From NCBI GenBank assembly GCA_032158295.1, contig CM063244.1, forward strand, positions 8,450,055 through 8,514,054: a stretch of 64,000 nucleotides of DNA, in the 5' to 3' direction. The translations under genes were made by a program, and so were the position numbers. Positions 47,425-58,618 of the stretch are shown in pieces. The DNA comes from Pycnopodia helianthoides. Lineage: Eukaryota; Echinodermata; Asteroidea; Forcipulatida; Asteriidae. The stretch's first letter is position 1; every line of letters begins with the position of its first letter. Below the pieces are notes generated by a model that was given only the letters and a program-made list of their open reading frames with translations, had not been told where the DNA came from and did not search any database.

Positions 47425-48319
47425 GGTTGGGATGAGTTTATGTATTTTACCCAATCACAATCCAGAAAACATACAAATCACCATGGTTTCTCGTTCTCAA
47501 ATGCTCTCATTGGATAAAACCTTTTCACATGACTTAATGCATTTAATTCATGGTTACTTGTGTGTTTTCCTGGTTGGTTTGGGTGGTGGATTTATTTCTT
47601 TATTTTATTACACACTTTACACTGGCAAAACAACTTCAAGTCATTAAAAGGTACAATCCACAAAATATAACTATGACTGAGAAAATAAAAGTATATACAC
47701 ATTTTCAAAGTTGTATAGAATACCAAGCCAGTGAGTGGCAAGGAGGAACAGGTGATCAGCACCTCTACATGGCCATCCTACCACACAAATTGACAAGAAA
47801 TACCCTTGCCCCTCCAAAAAAGAAGAAGTAAAAAGGGCGTGTTGAGGCAGAACAGACAATCATATTCTACAGCAGGGGCAACAGCAGTGCGACACCCACG
47901 TACACGCATCATCTGCTGGGAAATGAGACGCAAATTTGTCTTTATAAAAATGAAACAGATGAGTCTTAAATGATGATAAACAAACTTCAGACCTGGCTAT
48001 CAGAGGAAGCCGTTTCCAAATTGGGACAATCCACTGAAGATAAAGAGACTCGTACGATTCTGTTTGACAAGGAACAGATAGAAACAGATAATGTGATCAG
48101 AAGAGAGTCTAGTGGCTGAACGGCCCTGAGTCACAGTAAAACATATATAACTATAACAATGTTCATGTCGATATGACCAATTGTAAATGGATGTTGATTT
48201 TTTTTAGTTGTGATGTATAATTTATCTAGGGGGGATCAGAACTTAAACGTATTTCTGTAGTAATGAAAATGAAAACTGGATTTAAAAATAGTTGCTCGTG
48301 TTATTCTGCTATTCTTTAA
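47425..48319. other. Unassigned non-coding DNA
   Basis: 47640-48125 has a regular, repeat-like character without recognisable ends and could be the 3' part of a retroelement. No ORF supports this. Confidence 0.35.
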
Positions 48320-48608
48320 AGGCAGGGTGTACTTTTGGTAAATGTCAAAGACCAGTATTCTCTGTTGGTGTATTCCAACATATGCATAAAATAACAAACC
48401 TTAATTTGGGCTTAATTGGTCATCGAAGTTGCAAGAAAATAATGAAAGAAAAACTTCCTTTGTGCCTGAGAAAGGCTTCATCAGATTAAATTTTGTTTTG
48501 TAAAATGACTTCTTTCTAAAACTACATTATTTCAAAGAGAGTCATTTCTGTCAATGTTTTATAACAACAACAGCTCTCCAGTGCTCTTTCCCAAGTAAGT
48601 TTTTGCCT
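48320..48608 (-). mobile_element. TTAA-family MITE, copy 10 (internally deleted)
   Basis: TTAA at 48316-48319 and 48609-48612. The left end AGGCAGGGTGTACTTTTGG is intact. The right end is reduced to caagtaagtttttgcctt, lacking the last inner terminal repeat. It is closest to copies 1 and 4. Confidence 0.8.
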
Positions 48609-49078
48609 TTAAACATAAGTGAAATAGGTAAAGGTACTGCAAAGGTAATGAAAGAAAAAGTAAACGTTTTTGTTGCGATGAGTGATCTATTTTCATATTA
48701 TTATGTTACAGATCTGTTTTCTTTTAATAGTGGAATGACAACATCTTTGAATATCAAGATTTCTGTATCAGATTGATGGCCAACTTTCCGAAACAATTTA
48801 AAACCAACAGAATTTTACAAAATGGTTTCTTTGGTACTTGGTATTGGGTATACTGTGTCAAGATCATATACAACGTGTTGTGGGGAAAAATAATGGGACA
48901 AACCCATAACATGTTTCAGAATCTCCATTTTCCTTTCAAATTGACAAACTGCATTATGGGAATTGGTCCAAGCTATAGTTCTGCCTTTACTCCCAGCCCA
49001 AAGCCAGTGGGCATTACCAAACATGTTCCTTTTGGTGGTTGGGAAGAGGGGTGCAAGCGGGGGTGAAGACATAATTTA

Positions 49079-49202
49079 GGGGGGCTATTTAATGTATAGA
49101 ACCGTTCATTTGTGCATTTTTCAATCTCATTGCTGTGGAGCGGGAGGGGGGGGGGGGGCAAGGGTTCTGAGTGGGGGATGCTGCCCTTCTCTTACGCCAC
49201 TG
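49079..49202. repeat. G-rich repeat ending in CTTACGCCACTG
   Basis: It shares ggctatttaatgtatagaac...cattcatttgtgcatt with 36800-36850. It contains a G13 run and closes cttacgccactg, the complement of the start at 4286 (agtggcgtaac). Confidence 0.6.
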
Positions 49203-49685
49203 CCCAAAGCTTAACGACTTAGGCCTAAGCCCTAGTCAGAGCCGAAGTCGAAATCGCAGTTTCTAAAAGGTCGTAGATTCATTTATTCATTTATTCATTT
49301 TTATTTAAAACCAACTGGCAGCACAAAGCCGAATTATGTGGCATTACAAGATAAGAAAAAATATATATTTAAAAATTGCAGATAAAAGATGTAAAAATAA
49401 GCACAGAAAATACGGGTGGGCGCAGGTCTACATGTAGATAAAATTACAAAAATAGAAACATTTTGGGGGTTAAACTGCAAAAGGGCTGTGGTTCTATGTA
49501 AAAATAAAGACTTGACTCATTTTGTAAAGATAGCTTTACCTAGTACAGCTTCATACTGTGGGATAATCCCCATCGGAACAGTTTACCCAGTCATTCATAA
49601 TCAAGATTGACCAAAATATAGTACACCCAAAAAAACTCTGTCATTTTGAATAACCTCTTGGAGTACAGCTTTGATCACTGTTTAT
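49203..49685. other. Unassigned non-coding DNA with (ATTC)n
   Basis: A short attc/attt tetranucleotide run at 49275-49302. The rest is AT-rich with no named repeat. Confidence 0.45.
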
Positions 49686-49689
49686 TTAA

Positions 49690-50044
49690 AAGTATTATAC
49701 AGGATTGGTAGAGCTGACAAAACAGTCGCAAACAAAGTTTATGTTTTGTGTGATTAACCATATACATGAAATAACAAACCTGTGAAAATTTGAGCTCAAT
49801 TGGTCATCGAGGTCACGAGAAAATAGTGAAAAGAGACCTTATGTGTTTTCTGTTTTTCAAACATCGAGTTTATTATCGCGCGCGATAAAAACTATTGTTT
49901 TATTCATTTCTCAGAAACGATAGCATTTTAGGCAGAAATATTTTAAGGAACCCTTTCTACCGTTACTTACTTTAAGTCATGTAAGTTATGTGTGAATCTG
50001 TGAACATTTGTGTTTTTCGATCTTACCAATAGTGTACAGGGCCT
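49690..50044 (-). mobile_element. TTAA-family MITE, copy 11
   Basis: 355 bp between TTAA 49686-49689 and 50045-50048. The ends are AAGTATTATACAGGATTGG and ACCAATAGTGTACAGGGCCT, a hybrid of two subfamily termini. The central palindrome ttatcgcgcgcgataa is at 49872-49887. Confidence 0.9.
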
Positions 50045-50194
50045 TTAAGGCAGGAGATCCCATTGGCTATTAGAAGCGGATGTTTTATTCCACTTACTCC
50101 AGATTTTCAAAAACATACAAAAGAATGATACATTATTGGCCTCTGTAATTATAATGTACATTTACACACATTCTTCTTCTTTTTTTTCTTCTAG

Positions 50195-50398
50195 TTTTTA
50201 ACAAGCACATCAGTCAACCAACTGGTGAAGAAAATATTGAATTGTTATGATTTCGTGGCAGTGTGCTCTTATGTGTTACCTTCTTGGACACTGAGGACAA
50301 AGCAAAAAAGGGAAAACAAAAGGTTTGCACATGGACATTGTAAAGACAGGTGTGCTCCTCAAGAAATGTTGTGTATGAAGTCTATGGGTAAATGTTAA
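50195..50398 (+). CDS. Weak candidate terminal exon (67 codons)
   Basis: A polypyrimidine tract ending ttcttctag precedes an open frame of 67 codons. The frame starts FLTSTSVNQLVKKILNCYDF and ends at TAA (50396-50398). An AATAAA follows at 50422-50427. The arrangement looks like a 3' terminal exon, but the peptide is unrecognised and the area is repeat-rich. A chance arrangement is at least as likely. Confidence 0.15.
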   Translation, partial: FLTSTSVNQLVKKILNCYDFVAVCSYVLPSWTLRTKQKRENKRFAHGHCKDRCAPQEMLCMKSMGKC

Positions 50399-50549
50399 GC
50401 ACAGGGACAAAGGAAAAAAGCAATAAAAGTGTCCCCCACAGGGATGCATGTTTGAGAATGTGTGAACTGGTGGTTGTTTGGACAGGGTGTTGTTTTTATC
50501 AAGATTTGTGTCCATTTTTAAAGTTTAATATTGGTTTGAACAAGGGAAA

Positions 50550-50630
50550 GTTGACCAGAGCGGGATTTGAACATACAACCTGCAGACAAATGCGTCAGTG
50601 CCCCACGAACTGAGCTATCTAGCCATATAT
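50550..50630 (-). mobile_element. tRNA-derived SINE head
   Basis: On the minus strand the order is A box TAGCTCAGTTCGTGG (50602-50616) and B box GTATGTTCAAATCCCGC (50560-50576), spaced as in a tRNA. The acceptor and anticodon arms do not fold cleanly, so this is a SINE or tRNA pseudogene, not a functional tRNA. Confidence 0.7.
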
Positions 50631-50718
50631 TGAAGGTCTTCCCACTTTGTCAATATCCTTGTTTGGGGGGTGCCAGTCAGAAGCAATTCAACCTGTAACT
50701 GACTATGACCAGGAGTTA

Positions 50719-50786
50719 TTAATTTGGGGTTGAACAAAGACAAACTGACCAGAGTGGTCAATTTTTCTTTGTTCAGCCCAAAATTA
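50719..50786. repeat. Inverted repeat (hairpin)
   Basis: The left arm taatttggggttgaacaaag pairs with the right arm ctttgttcagcccaaaatta. The sequence ttgaccagagtgg resembles the flank of the SINE 150 bp upstream. Confidence 0.7.
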
Positions 50787-51080
50787 GTTAAAGTGTACTC
50801 AAGTCAGTTTCCCTTATGGTTGATGATTTGATATTTTTAAAGTTTGTAATAGGTGGGGGTATTTAGGTTCCCATATGGCCCTAGTTTAGCATGGTTCTAG
50901 GGACTTTGTCCCCACATTGTAGTATTTCAGATGGAAACATTTTTCATGATGGAGGGAGCTGTCGTATTCAGTTTAAAGAAAAGTTAAGTTTTCAGATTTG
51001 GAAAGAAAACATCTTTTGTTTTACAATCATTGCCAACCTGCCATACAGTTACTTTTGGATATGAACGTGTATATAACTCG

Positions 51081-51257
51081 GGCATGATATACTTCCTACT
51101 CTAGTCTGATTTCCAATTTGTTTGCACTTAGGGAAGTCAGAAAAATTGTGATTGAATAGCCTGCAGAGTTTATTAAAGTCTACACCATGTGCACAATACA
51201 GGTCGGACCTTTGTACTTGATAAAATGTTCCTACTTTTGTCCAAGGAACATCATGCT
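51081..51257. mobile_element. GGCATGAT-ended element, copy 2
   Basis: Collinear with 40623-40800. The right end is mutated (ATCATGCT). Confidence 0.8.
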
Positions 51258-51312
51258 TGAAAACTTCTATTTAACCACCAATGTGTGATGACAAGCGCTA
51301 CTCAGCGGGGGG

Positions 51313-51313
<1 letters not shown>

Positions 51314-51342
<29 letters not shown>
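51314..51342. repeat. Poly-G tract (29 G)
   Basis: Preceded by GGGGGGT. It is the longest G homopolymer in the window and sits at the boundary of a SINE fragment. Its length in the assembly is probably approximate. Confidence 0.9.
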
Positions 51343-51343
<1 letters not shown>

Positions 51344-51405
51344 GAATCCACAGGATACTCGGATGGGATTCAAACCCACAACCCCCTGCATTCTAGAGCA
51401 TTTGT
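51343..51405 (-). mobile_element. tRNA-derived SINE fragment
   Basis: The minus strand carries a B-box-like gtgggtttgaatcccatcc (51363-51381). It is bounded by the G29 tract and by a TTAA-family element. Confidence 0.5.
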
Positions 51406-51410
51406 CTTAA

Positions 51411-51748
51411 AGGGTGTGTACAACATTGGTAAGATCGGAAACATTTATGTTCACAGATTTGCATGTAACTTACATGGTATAAAGATTGTCATGGTGGGAA
51501 AAAAAATTCCCTTAAATTAGTTTGGCTTGAAATGCTATCGATTTTAAGAAAAAAGAGTAAAACAATTAGTCTTTATCAGGCGTGTCCAAAACTCGATAAC
51601 AGAGAAAAAAGCATAATTTGTTTTTTCACTGTTTTCTCATGACTTGGATTGAGCTTAACATTTCACAGGTTTGTTATTTCATGTATATGTTGGGTCACAT
51701 AAAGTGCGGCCTACAAGTCTTTGGAAATTACAAATGTTGTACATGTGC
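51411..51748 (+). mobile_element. TTAA-family MITE, copy 12
   Basis: 338 bp with left TTAA 51407-51410 and right site TTCA (51749-51752). The ends are AGGGTGTGTACAACATTGG and CAAATGTTGTACATGTGC. Same subfamily as 39722-40055. A further terminal fragment (accattgttgtacatgtgct) is at 52050-52069. Confidence 0.85.
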
Positions 51749-52187
51749 TTCAATGTTTTGTTGGTTTCAGATCTACACACACTCAAACGCTTTAACATTG
51801 TGTGACTGACTGTGGTTATCAATGTGAATCATACAGTTTGTACATGTTATAAATTTCAAATAAATGTACAGTATGTTTTAACTCCAGCGGGCATGCTGGA
51901 TCTTCCTTTCAGCTTTTAGAAAGAATGGTTAGCCTGTTGGTCTACTCTCTTTTTTTTAACGAAAGAAGAAAGAAAAACAAATTTTTACAATACATTGACA
52001 TGATAACTGAAATGATGATTGCAATTTCTTTTTTCAATTTTTTGTTTTACCATTGTTGTACATGTGCTTTAATCGCTAGACTGTCGAGCATGCCCTGTGC
52101 TAAAGAGAACTGAGAGGTTGGTTTGAATCCTGTACCTTACTTAACAGTACTTAGCAGCAGTAATGGCAAATTAGTTTTTAAGTAAAT

Positions 52188-52598
52188 AATAAATAATAAT
52201 AACTGTATTTATATAGCGCCTTTTGCCAAAGGATACAAGGCGCTCAGTATTTTTACCTGCCAAGTATGTGGAGCTACGTTTTGAAGTATGAGACCTATGC
52301 ATTTATAGCACAATGTAATGGTTTACAAGGTGCGGTGGCGCAATATGCTGCCAATCAAACCAGGAACAACGGGGCGAACCCCTTCTCTTTTCGATAAGTG
52401 CACTGGGTTCTTTTACGTGCATTACACAACACACGGGACCAACGGCTTTACGTCCCATCCGAAGGACGAAGCAATAATGGTTAAGTGTCTTGCTTAAGGA
52501 TAGAAGTGTCACGACTGGGACTCGAACCCACACTCTGCTGAACAGAACCACCAGAGCTTGAGTCCGGTGCTCTTATCCGCTCGGCCACGACACGCCAC
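52188..52598 (-). mobile_element. Long tRNA-Leu-like SINE with (TTA)n tail
   Basis: On the minus strand the 5' head carries A box TCGTGGCCGAGCGGATAAG (52572-52590) and B box GTGGGTTCGAGTCCCAG (52516-52532). They are separated by a long variable-arm-like segment, as in class II tRNAs. The word ggactcaagctctgg resembles the tRNA-Leu(CAA) anticodon arm. The body extends about 300 bp. It ends with gcgctatataaatacagtta and a TTA-type tail at 52188-52205. Confidence 0.8.
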
Positions 52599-52651
52599 AA
52601 AGGTCTCCCCACAAGTATTGTTTGAAGCTTTGCGTGGTGTGGAAAGATAAG

Positions 52652-52786
52652 AAGAAACTATAAATAAATAGTAAACTTGCAGGTACAACCACGTGTAAAT
52701 CTCTTTTGTGGGAGTGTTGGCTCTGAAAACCGGCTCTTTTCACACATGGTTGTACCGGCAAGTTTACTATTTATTTATAGTTTCTT
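52652..52786. mobile_element. Foldback MITE (AAGAAACTATAAATAAATAG arms)
   Basis: The left arm starts aagaaactataaataaatag and continues taaacttgc(a)ggtacaacca. The right arm is its near-perfect complement, ending ctatttatttatagtttctt. The loop is about 50 bp. Confidence 0.9.
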
Positions 52787-55700
52787 AATCTTAAAACTTT
52801 ATAGTTCTTGCTAAAGTGGAAAATTACTGCAGTCACTCGCATTCGTGTTCCTTACGCAAGTAGAGATTATGTACAGTATATTAAGTGTAAAAAGTTCTGC
52901 TGGCTACCAGTATCTTTTGTTCAACACCTGTCATTGTTGGCTGCATTCAGAGACAAAAATGTCAAGCATGGTCCTGTAGGCAATTACACTACCCAGGGGG
53001 CTTTTTATGTGGAATACAAAGAGACCATCATTTGTTTCTGATAGCAATTCTGAAGTTTTATACAAAGTGAATACTGTTGTACTAACTTGTCAGATATGTC
53101 TGCTTCAGACAATCTTGCCTTTCTTGCGTGGGACAATTAACACTTTATAGTTCTGTATAAAATTGCCAGAATGTAAAAAAGAGTCTGTAACACCATAAGA
53201 GCAAGTATTGGTATAACTCAACAGTGTGACCATTGACTGGCGGTTGACCTAGCAAGGTCTCCCCACTGTACCCTCCCAGACAAAGTAATTCTTGTTCTTT
53301 GTTCTGGGTGAGACCATAGAGCAAGGGTGAGACAAAGAACCTTCATGAGGCATTCCTCGAGCAGCCTGCTGACCTACTGTGACCTATATTAGTCCATCAG
53401 CGCCAGCTACCACCAGCCATGTATGTTTATCCTGTGTTATTAATAGTGAAACCATGACCTAAGAGAGTTGGTCATATAAGGGCACGGTGAACCCATTGGC
53501 TATATTATTAGTCCCCTGGTGCACATGTGCCCTGGTGTCAGTGTGTGTTTTCATAAATTTCTCAGAGGCTAAATAAGGTCGGTCAATTCACTTTTGTACT
53601 TCAAGAAGTTTAAGCTTCTGACAAAGAAAAGTTATTTCTTTTGCTCATTTTGGAGGGGAAAAAAGGTTAAAGAGTTTGTGATAGATTTCTTAAAGGTTTA
53701 GAAATAACATTCTGGATCCTTTGTTTTTGAACCAAATGTGCTTTGGGTGGAAAGTAGTGTTAACTGGCAATTACAATAAATTGATAAGTATCTGAATAAG
53801 TTTTGAAAATAACTTTGCATATTGTTAGTAGTATTTGTACTTCTGTGGGTGGTTTTTCAGTCATGCTAATTAAAATTTTAGTTATATTTTTAGTAGACGC
53901 AATCAGCCTAAAACGCACTAATCTCGTCATTAATTTGCCGTAGTATGTGATCCAAATACATACTACTTCAGAAAATCTTCTCGAACCATCACTAGATTCC
54001 TTGTCAGACCTTGGGAGTCCACTAGGTTTCGGTTGACATTTCTGTCTGCGATTTATGGTCAGGGGCTGGGGGGGTTTTTACGTTGGACAAGACCCACAGT
54101 TTCCACTACCCAGGAGTCCACTGGGCACGGCCTAAATAATGCACTTTTGAACCCAATTACAAAGGGCTCCAAATATGTGGTGGCACCAAACCCCACAGAG
54201 CCTTCATAAAGCGCTAAGTGATGTGAAACCAGCCAGTATTTTTTTCACTGGAGAGAGAAAGAGACACACATGTACAGGCTGAGAGAGAGAGAGCCCCCCA
54301 ACACAAGCTTTTGCAGAGAGCCAGCATACTGCATTGAAACCCTAGATGACATACTGTGGCTTGGGGGCAGTCGGTCGGTCGGTCGCACTAGCCATCCCCA
54401 GTATGCGTGCAGCCCTTTCTTCAGGGCAGCATTGTGAAAGTGCACACACTGACCTGGTTATGAACCCAGTCTAAAGGAGGCTTTAAGGGCGGGTAGATCT
54501 CAAGGCGGCAAACTGTCGAGTGCTGCCTTGATTGGATCTGCAGTTTCGTGTACTGCATACTTGTCATTTTAGAAATACCCTCCGCGATATTTCTTCCCAT
54601 AAACAGACCTGCCACCAACTTTATACTTTGTGGTTTTGTTTGTGCGGCTTACGAATAGTTCACAGTCCGAGAAATTTTTGAATGAATGTTTTGTAACAAA
54701 TAAATTGGAGTGTTTTCAAATAATTGTTCGAACAAGAACTTTAACAGATGTGAAACAAGAACTGTTTTCACTGCTCACACTTCAGAGACTGTTGAACTGC
54801 AATAAAAGTATTTTTTTTAAACGGGTTTTACATTAACACTTAATTTATTAGATTTTTTTTCATTTTTGATTTTGTTTGGTGCCCATCTAGATTTGCTTGG
54901 GAAAAAAAACGTCAAAGGCAAACTGATCATTTGTATTAGTTGGGTCCATACATGCAAATCAAACAAGAGAACAAACTTCAATCAAGAGCGCTTCTTTGCT
55001 TTTCACTGTTCCACATGTTGAATTGTGTTGGATTTTTATCGACACAAGAACTGAGGAACTCGGCCTGAATTAGCATAATGCATTACAGAGATATTCTGGC
55101 CTCCATATTTCTAGAACCACCATTTTTCTCCTTTTGGCATTATCCTATTTATGTCTCGGATAATTCAGATTGTGGACGATCTGTTACTATTTCGCCAGTG
55201 TTCAAATTATGGGTTTTAAAAAATTACTATTGCATGGGTAAACATTTGTTTATCAAATGGTCGTTGATTATTTTTTTTCTTTATCCTGTGTTTTCTGTAT
55301 AGATTGAGACTGATGGAATAGGCTGGTTCCTGATAGATTTGCTAAGGAGAGGCTGCAGCAAGACCCGCATTCACACTAAGCTAATTTGTTTTGTTGCTTA
55401 CAATACCGTAAATTTCATGCACATTTAGCTGTATTCATCAAAAACCTAATTATCATACATCCAGACATTTCAATCTTCATCTTCTGATTCAAGTTGATTA
55501 GGAATTCTAGCCTTGTCATTATTTTGACAGGTCCTCCATGTTAATTTAATCAAAACGAAGATTAGATTTCATCTTTGTATTGTTAATAGACCATTACTAG
55601 GCTGGTGCCATCTTTGTTGGTCATGTTCCCTGTAGGGCCTATGTAAAAAGCACTCACAAATGTTGATTCTTTTTGTACCAAAATGAACCAGACTATTTTG

Positions 55701-56319
55701 CATCTCTCAGCCTTGGGCTGGTTGCCTGAACAACACAAGATAGCTGCCTCATTATTAAGAACTTGTTAACCAGATAGCTTACAGAATACAATTTTTTTAG
55801 TGGCCTTTGACCATAACAGAGTCTTTCTTAAAGGCACCTTTGAGAAAGACTCTGCTAGGATCGAAATGTGAGGCCTTTAACAATTTGTTGAAATCATTCC
55901 ATAGGTGCTCTTGGTTGCTAAACAGTTTGCAACGGCTAATTCTATTTTCTAGCTTACAGAATAAGCACTGTTAGAACTTCCACTCAGAGATTAAAATATT
56001 AGAAATATACTTTCAGGGGTATGTGTGTTACACCTTGGAGAAGTTTACAACTAAAAAGCTGCAAAAGCTCGCAAAAAAAATGCTGAATTCTAATGCACAA
56101 TTTCAAACTGGAGAGGGCTATATTTTTAGTATTTGATGATTTCCCTTTTTTCAACATTGCAAACAGAGTGTTTAGGTCCCTTTTTTAGGATCTTGTAACC
56201 CAGGGCAGCCCGATAAGAGTAAAGAAATGTTGAGTTCCAGACAAGACTCATTGCAGAAATTAGCTTGACCACCACAACAGATATTTTTTCAAAGGGGCTG
56301 AAGTGAGCTTAAACTAAAG
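52787..56319. other. Unassigned non-coding DNA
   Basis: Contains an AG run near 54252-54292, (GGTC)4 at 54370-54385 and an inverted pair ggcacctttgagaaagactctg / cagagtctttcttaaaggc (55817-55855). No exon supported. Confidence 0.45.
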
Positions 56320-56999
56320 CAAGGGACAACATTTGGTAAATTGGTCAAAGACCAGTTTCTGCACTTTGTGTGACCCAAAATATGCATGAAATAACAACCC
56401 TGTGAAAGTTTAAATGGATCGGGCGAGTTGGTCTGTAAAAGGTGTTGTAACCGTTTGTTATAAAATGCATATGGTTAGAAAGATGTTTTGAAAATAGAAT
56501 ACAATGATCCACACAAATATGCCTCAAAATTGCGTGGTTTTCCTCTGCCATTTTGTGGAGAATCCACAAAATGGCCGACCGTGTTAGTTGGCAAAGTAAA
56601 AGGAAAACCACGCAATTTCGAGGCATATTTATGTGGATCATTGTATTCTACTTTTAAAACATCTTTCTAACCATATGCATTTTATATAACAAACGGTTCG
56701 CACGCTTTTATAGACCAACTTGCCCAATCCAAGGCAACGTGTCCCTTTAAGCTCAATCGGTCATCAGAGTCATGAGAAAATAGTGGGAAAACCCCATCAC
56801 TGTTTTCCAATAGTGTATTTTTGACTTTAGTGTGCTTTGATCAAAACTAATTGTTTTACTCATTTCTCAAAAACAAAAGTATTTCAGACCGAAATATTTA
56901 AAGGGAAGTTTTACACCATGACCATCTTTGTACCATGTAAGTTATGAGTCAATCTGTGAACATTTATATTTCCAATCTGAGGAATGGTATGTACACCCT
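56320..56999 (-). mobile_element. TTAA-family MITE, copy 13, split by a nested foldback element
   Basis: Outer parts 56320-56413 and 56747-56999. Joining them restores ctgtgaaagttTAAgctcaatcggtcatc-like sequence seen in other copies. The right TTAA is 57000-57003; the left end is truncated. Confidence 0.85.
56414..56746. mobile_element. Foldback MITE nested in copy 13
   Basis: 333 bp with TTAA on each side (56410-56413 and 56747-56750). The arms of over 100 bp are nearly complementary, for example ccgtttgttataaaatgcat / atgcattttatataacaaac and atgatccacacaaatatgcc / ggcatatttatgtggatcat. The left terminus lacks about 17 bp present at the right (caaggcaacgtgtccct). Confidence 0.9.
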
Positions 57000-57003
57000 T
57001 TAA

Positions 57004-57358
57004 AGGCCCTGTACACTTTTGTTAAGATCGAAAAACACAAATGTTCACAGATTCACACATAACTTACATGATTTAAAGTAAGTAATGGTAGAAAAGGGTC
57101 CTTGAAATATTTCTGCCTAAATTGCTATCGGTTCTGAGAAATGAATAAAACAATAGTTTTTATCACGCTTGATAAAAAGTCAATGTTTGAAAAAACAGAA
57201 AACACATAAGGTCTCTTTTCACTATTTTCTTGTGACCTCGATGACCAATTGAGCTCAAACTTTCAGAGGTTTGTTTGTTCATGCATATGTTGAATCACAC
57301 AAAACATGAACACTGTCTGAAACTATTTTGTCAGCTCTACCAATCCTGTATAATACCT
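57004..57358 (+). mobile_element. TTAA-family MITE, copy 14
   Basis: 355 bp between TTAA 57000-57003 and 57359-57362. The ends are AGGCCCTGTACACTTTTG and ACCAATCCTGTATAATACCT. Collinear with copy 11 in the opposite orientation. It abuts copy 13 with a single shared TTAA. Confidence 0.9.
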
Positions 57359-57362
57359 TTAA

Positions 57363-58415
57363 CTGGTTAACATTTCACTAATGGTATTTTAGTCAGAAAA
57401 ATATGTTCAAGTGTGCCATGATAAATCGGCCTGTAGGAAGAAATCTTGCCCAACACAGGGTCATAAAATTGTCCCTTAAAAAAAGAAATCTCCCCCAAAG
57501 TTGAGCTATAAATTGCAAATCAATTATTATTTTTGTTTTTTTAATATTGTTCCCAAATAAATCAGCTCAAAGCAATGTTTGACCCATTTCTTATTTATCA
57601 ATAATAATAGTATATGTGTGTTAACAATTAAATTTTATAATTTAATACCGAAGTTGTGGACAATAAAATTAATTGATATATAAAGCTATATGTGTTTTTA
57701 AACAACCTACATGAATCAAAATGTGTCAGTTTTCGCACCCACATGAATGTAGGTGTGTTTTTAAGGGCCCCAATACCAGTCCTTTAATGGGCAGACAGTT
57801 ATCCCTGGTGGCATGACACAGCTGGGGTCCAGGAATGCCGTCAGTACAGCAGCCCAGACACAGACCGCCAATTTACCCACTGTTATAGGACTTGTAGCTT
57901 TGCCTCTCCCCTCGCAACCAGACAAAGCAAATACAACAAGGTGAACAGGAGGTCAGTGGAGTAGGGAAATGGAAGGGGGAAAAAAAGTTATATCAGCATT
58001 TTATACAAGCAACTCTATAGCACGCATAGCAGAAAGCCAGGCGGTTGTAATGAATTGATATTCAGGAAGGTTGGTCTGTGTTTCTCCTCGGACTCTCCTT
58101 GTGAAGGAAACACATGGTGTCTGGTCCGTCTGTGTAGGTGTTATTACTTATGTTGATTTTATGAGATCAGATACGGGCAATTAACGCGTTTATTGCTGTG
58201 TGCAGGGAGACCTTGTTACTGTAATTGCCACATGTTTTGCCTGGTATAGTGTTGGTTTGCCCCTCCCTCCATGTTCTACCACGGTTTCTGAGCTGCCAGA
58301 ACATTATTTCGGAAGTGTTATTTCATTTGTGAAAATCTTTCAGGGCTGATCAAGGGATGATCTCCGGCCCATTTTGTAGGAGTCTTCATTTTTGTTGGGT
58401 TTTTTTTTACATGCA
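57363..58415. other. Unassigned non-coding DNA
   Basis: AT-rich up to 57.7 kb, then mixed. No gene. Confidence 0.5.
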
Positions 58416-58618
58416 GGGCCTAATGGCATTGAGCTGCTTATATAAATAAGCCAACAAAAGTACCTGAAAACAAAACAATTTTGCTCACCAGAACACTGTT
58501 ACCAGCCTAAATGTTGTGTCACATGTACCATTTGTGACTGGTTTCCTGCTAATTTCTGCTTAGCAAAAATTTGTTAAGCAATATTCTCTGCTCAAGCAGC
58601 TGTATGAAATTGAGCCCT
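58416..58618. mobile_element. GGGCCC-type MITE, copy 5 (diverged ends)
   Basis: The ends are CAGGGCCTAATGGCATTGAGC and AGCTGTATGAAATTGAGCCCTG. Inner motifs ttagcaaaaatttgttaagc and ctgctcaagcagct are as in copy 1. Confidence 0.7.

Noticed and set aside
50550..50630. Functional tRNA gene
   Set aside because: A and B boxes are present, but the acceptor and anticodon stems do not pair properly. Better explained as a SINE head.
56345..56641. 98-codon minus-strand frame
   Set aside because: It lies within the arms of the nested foldback MITE.
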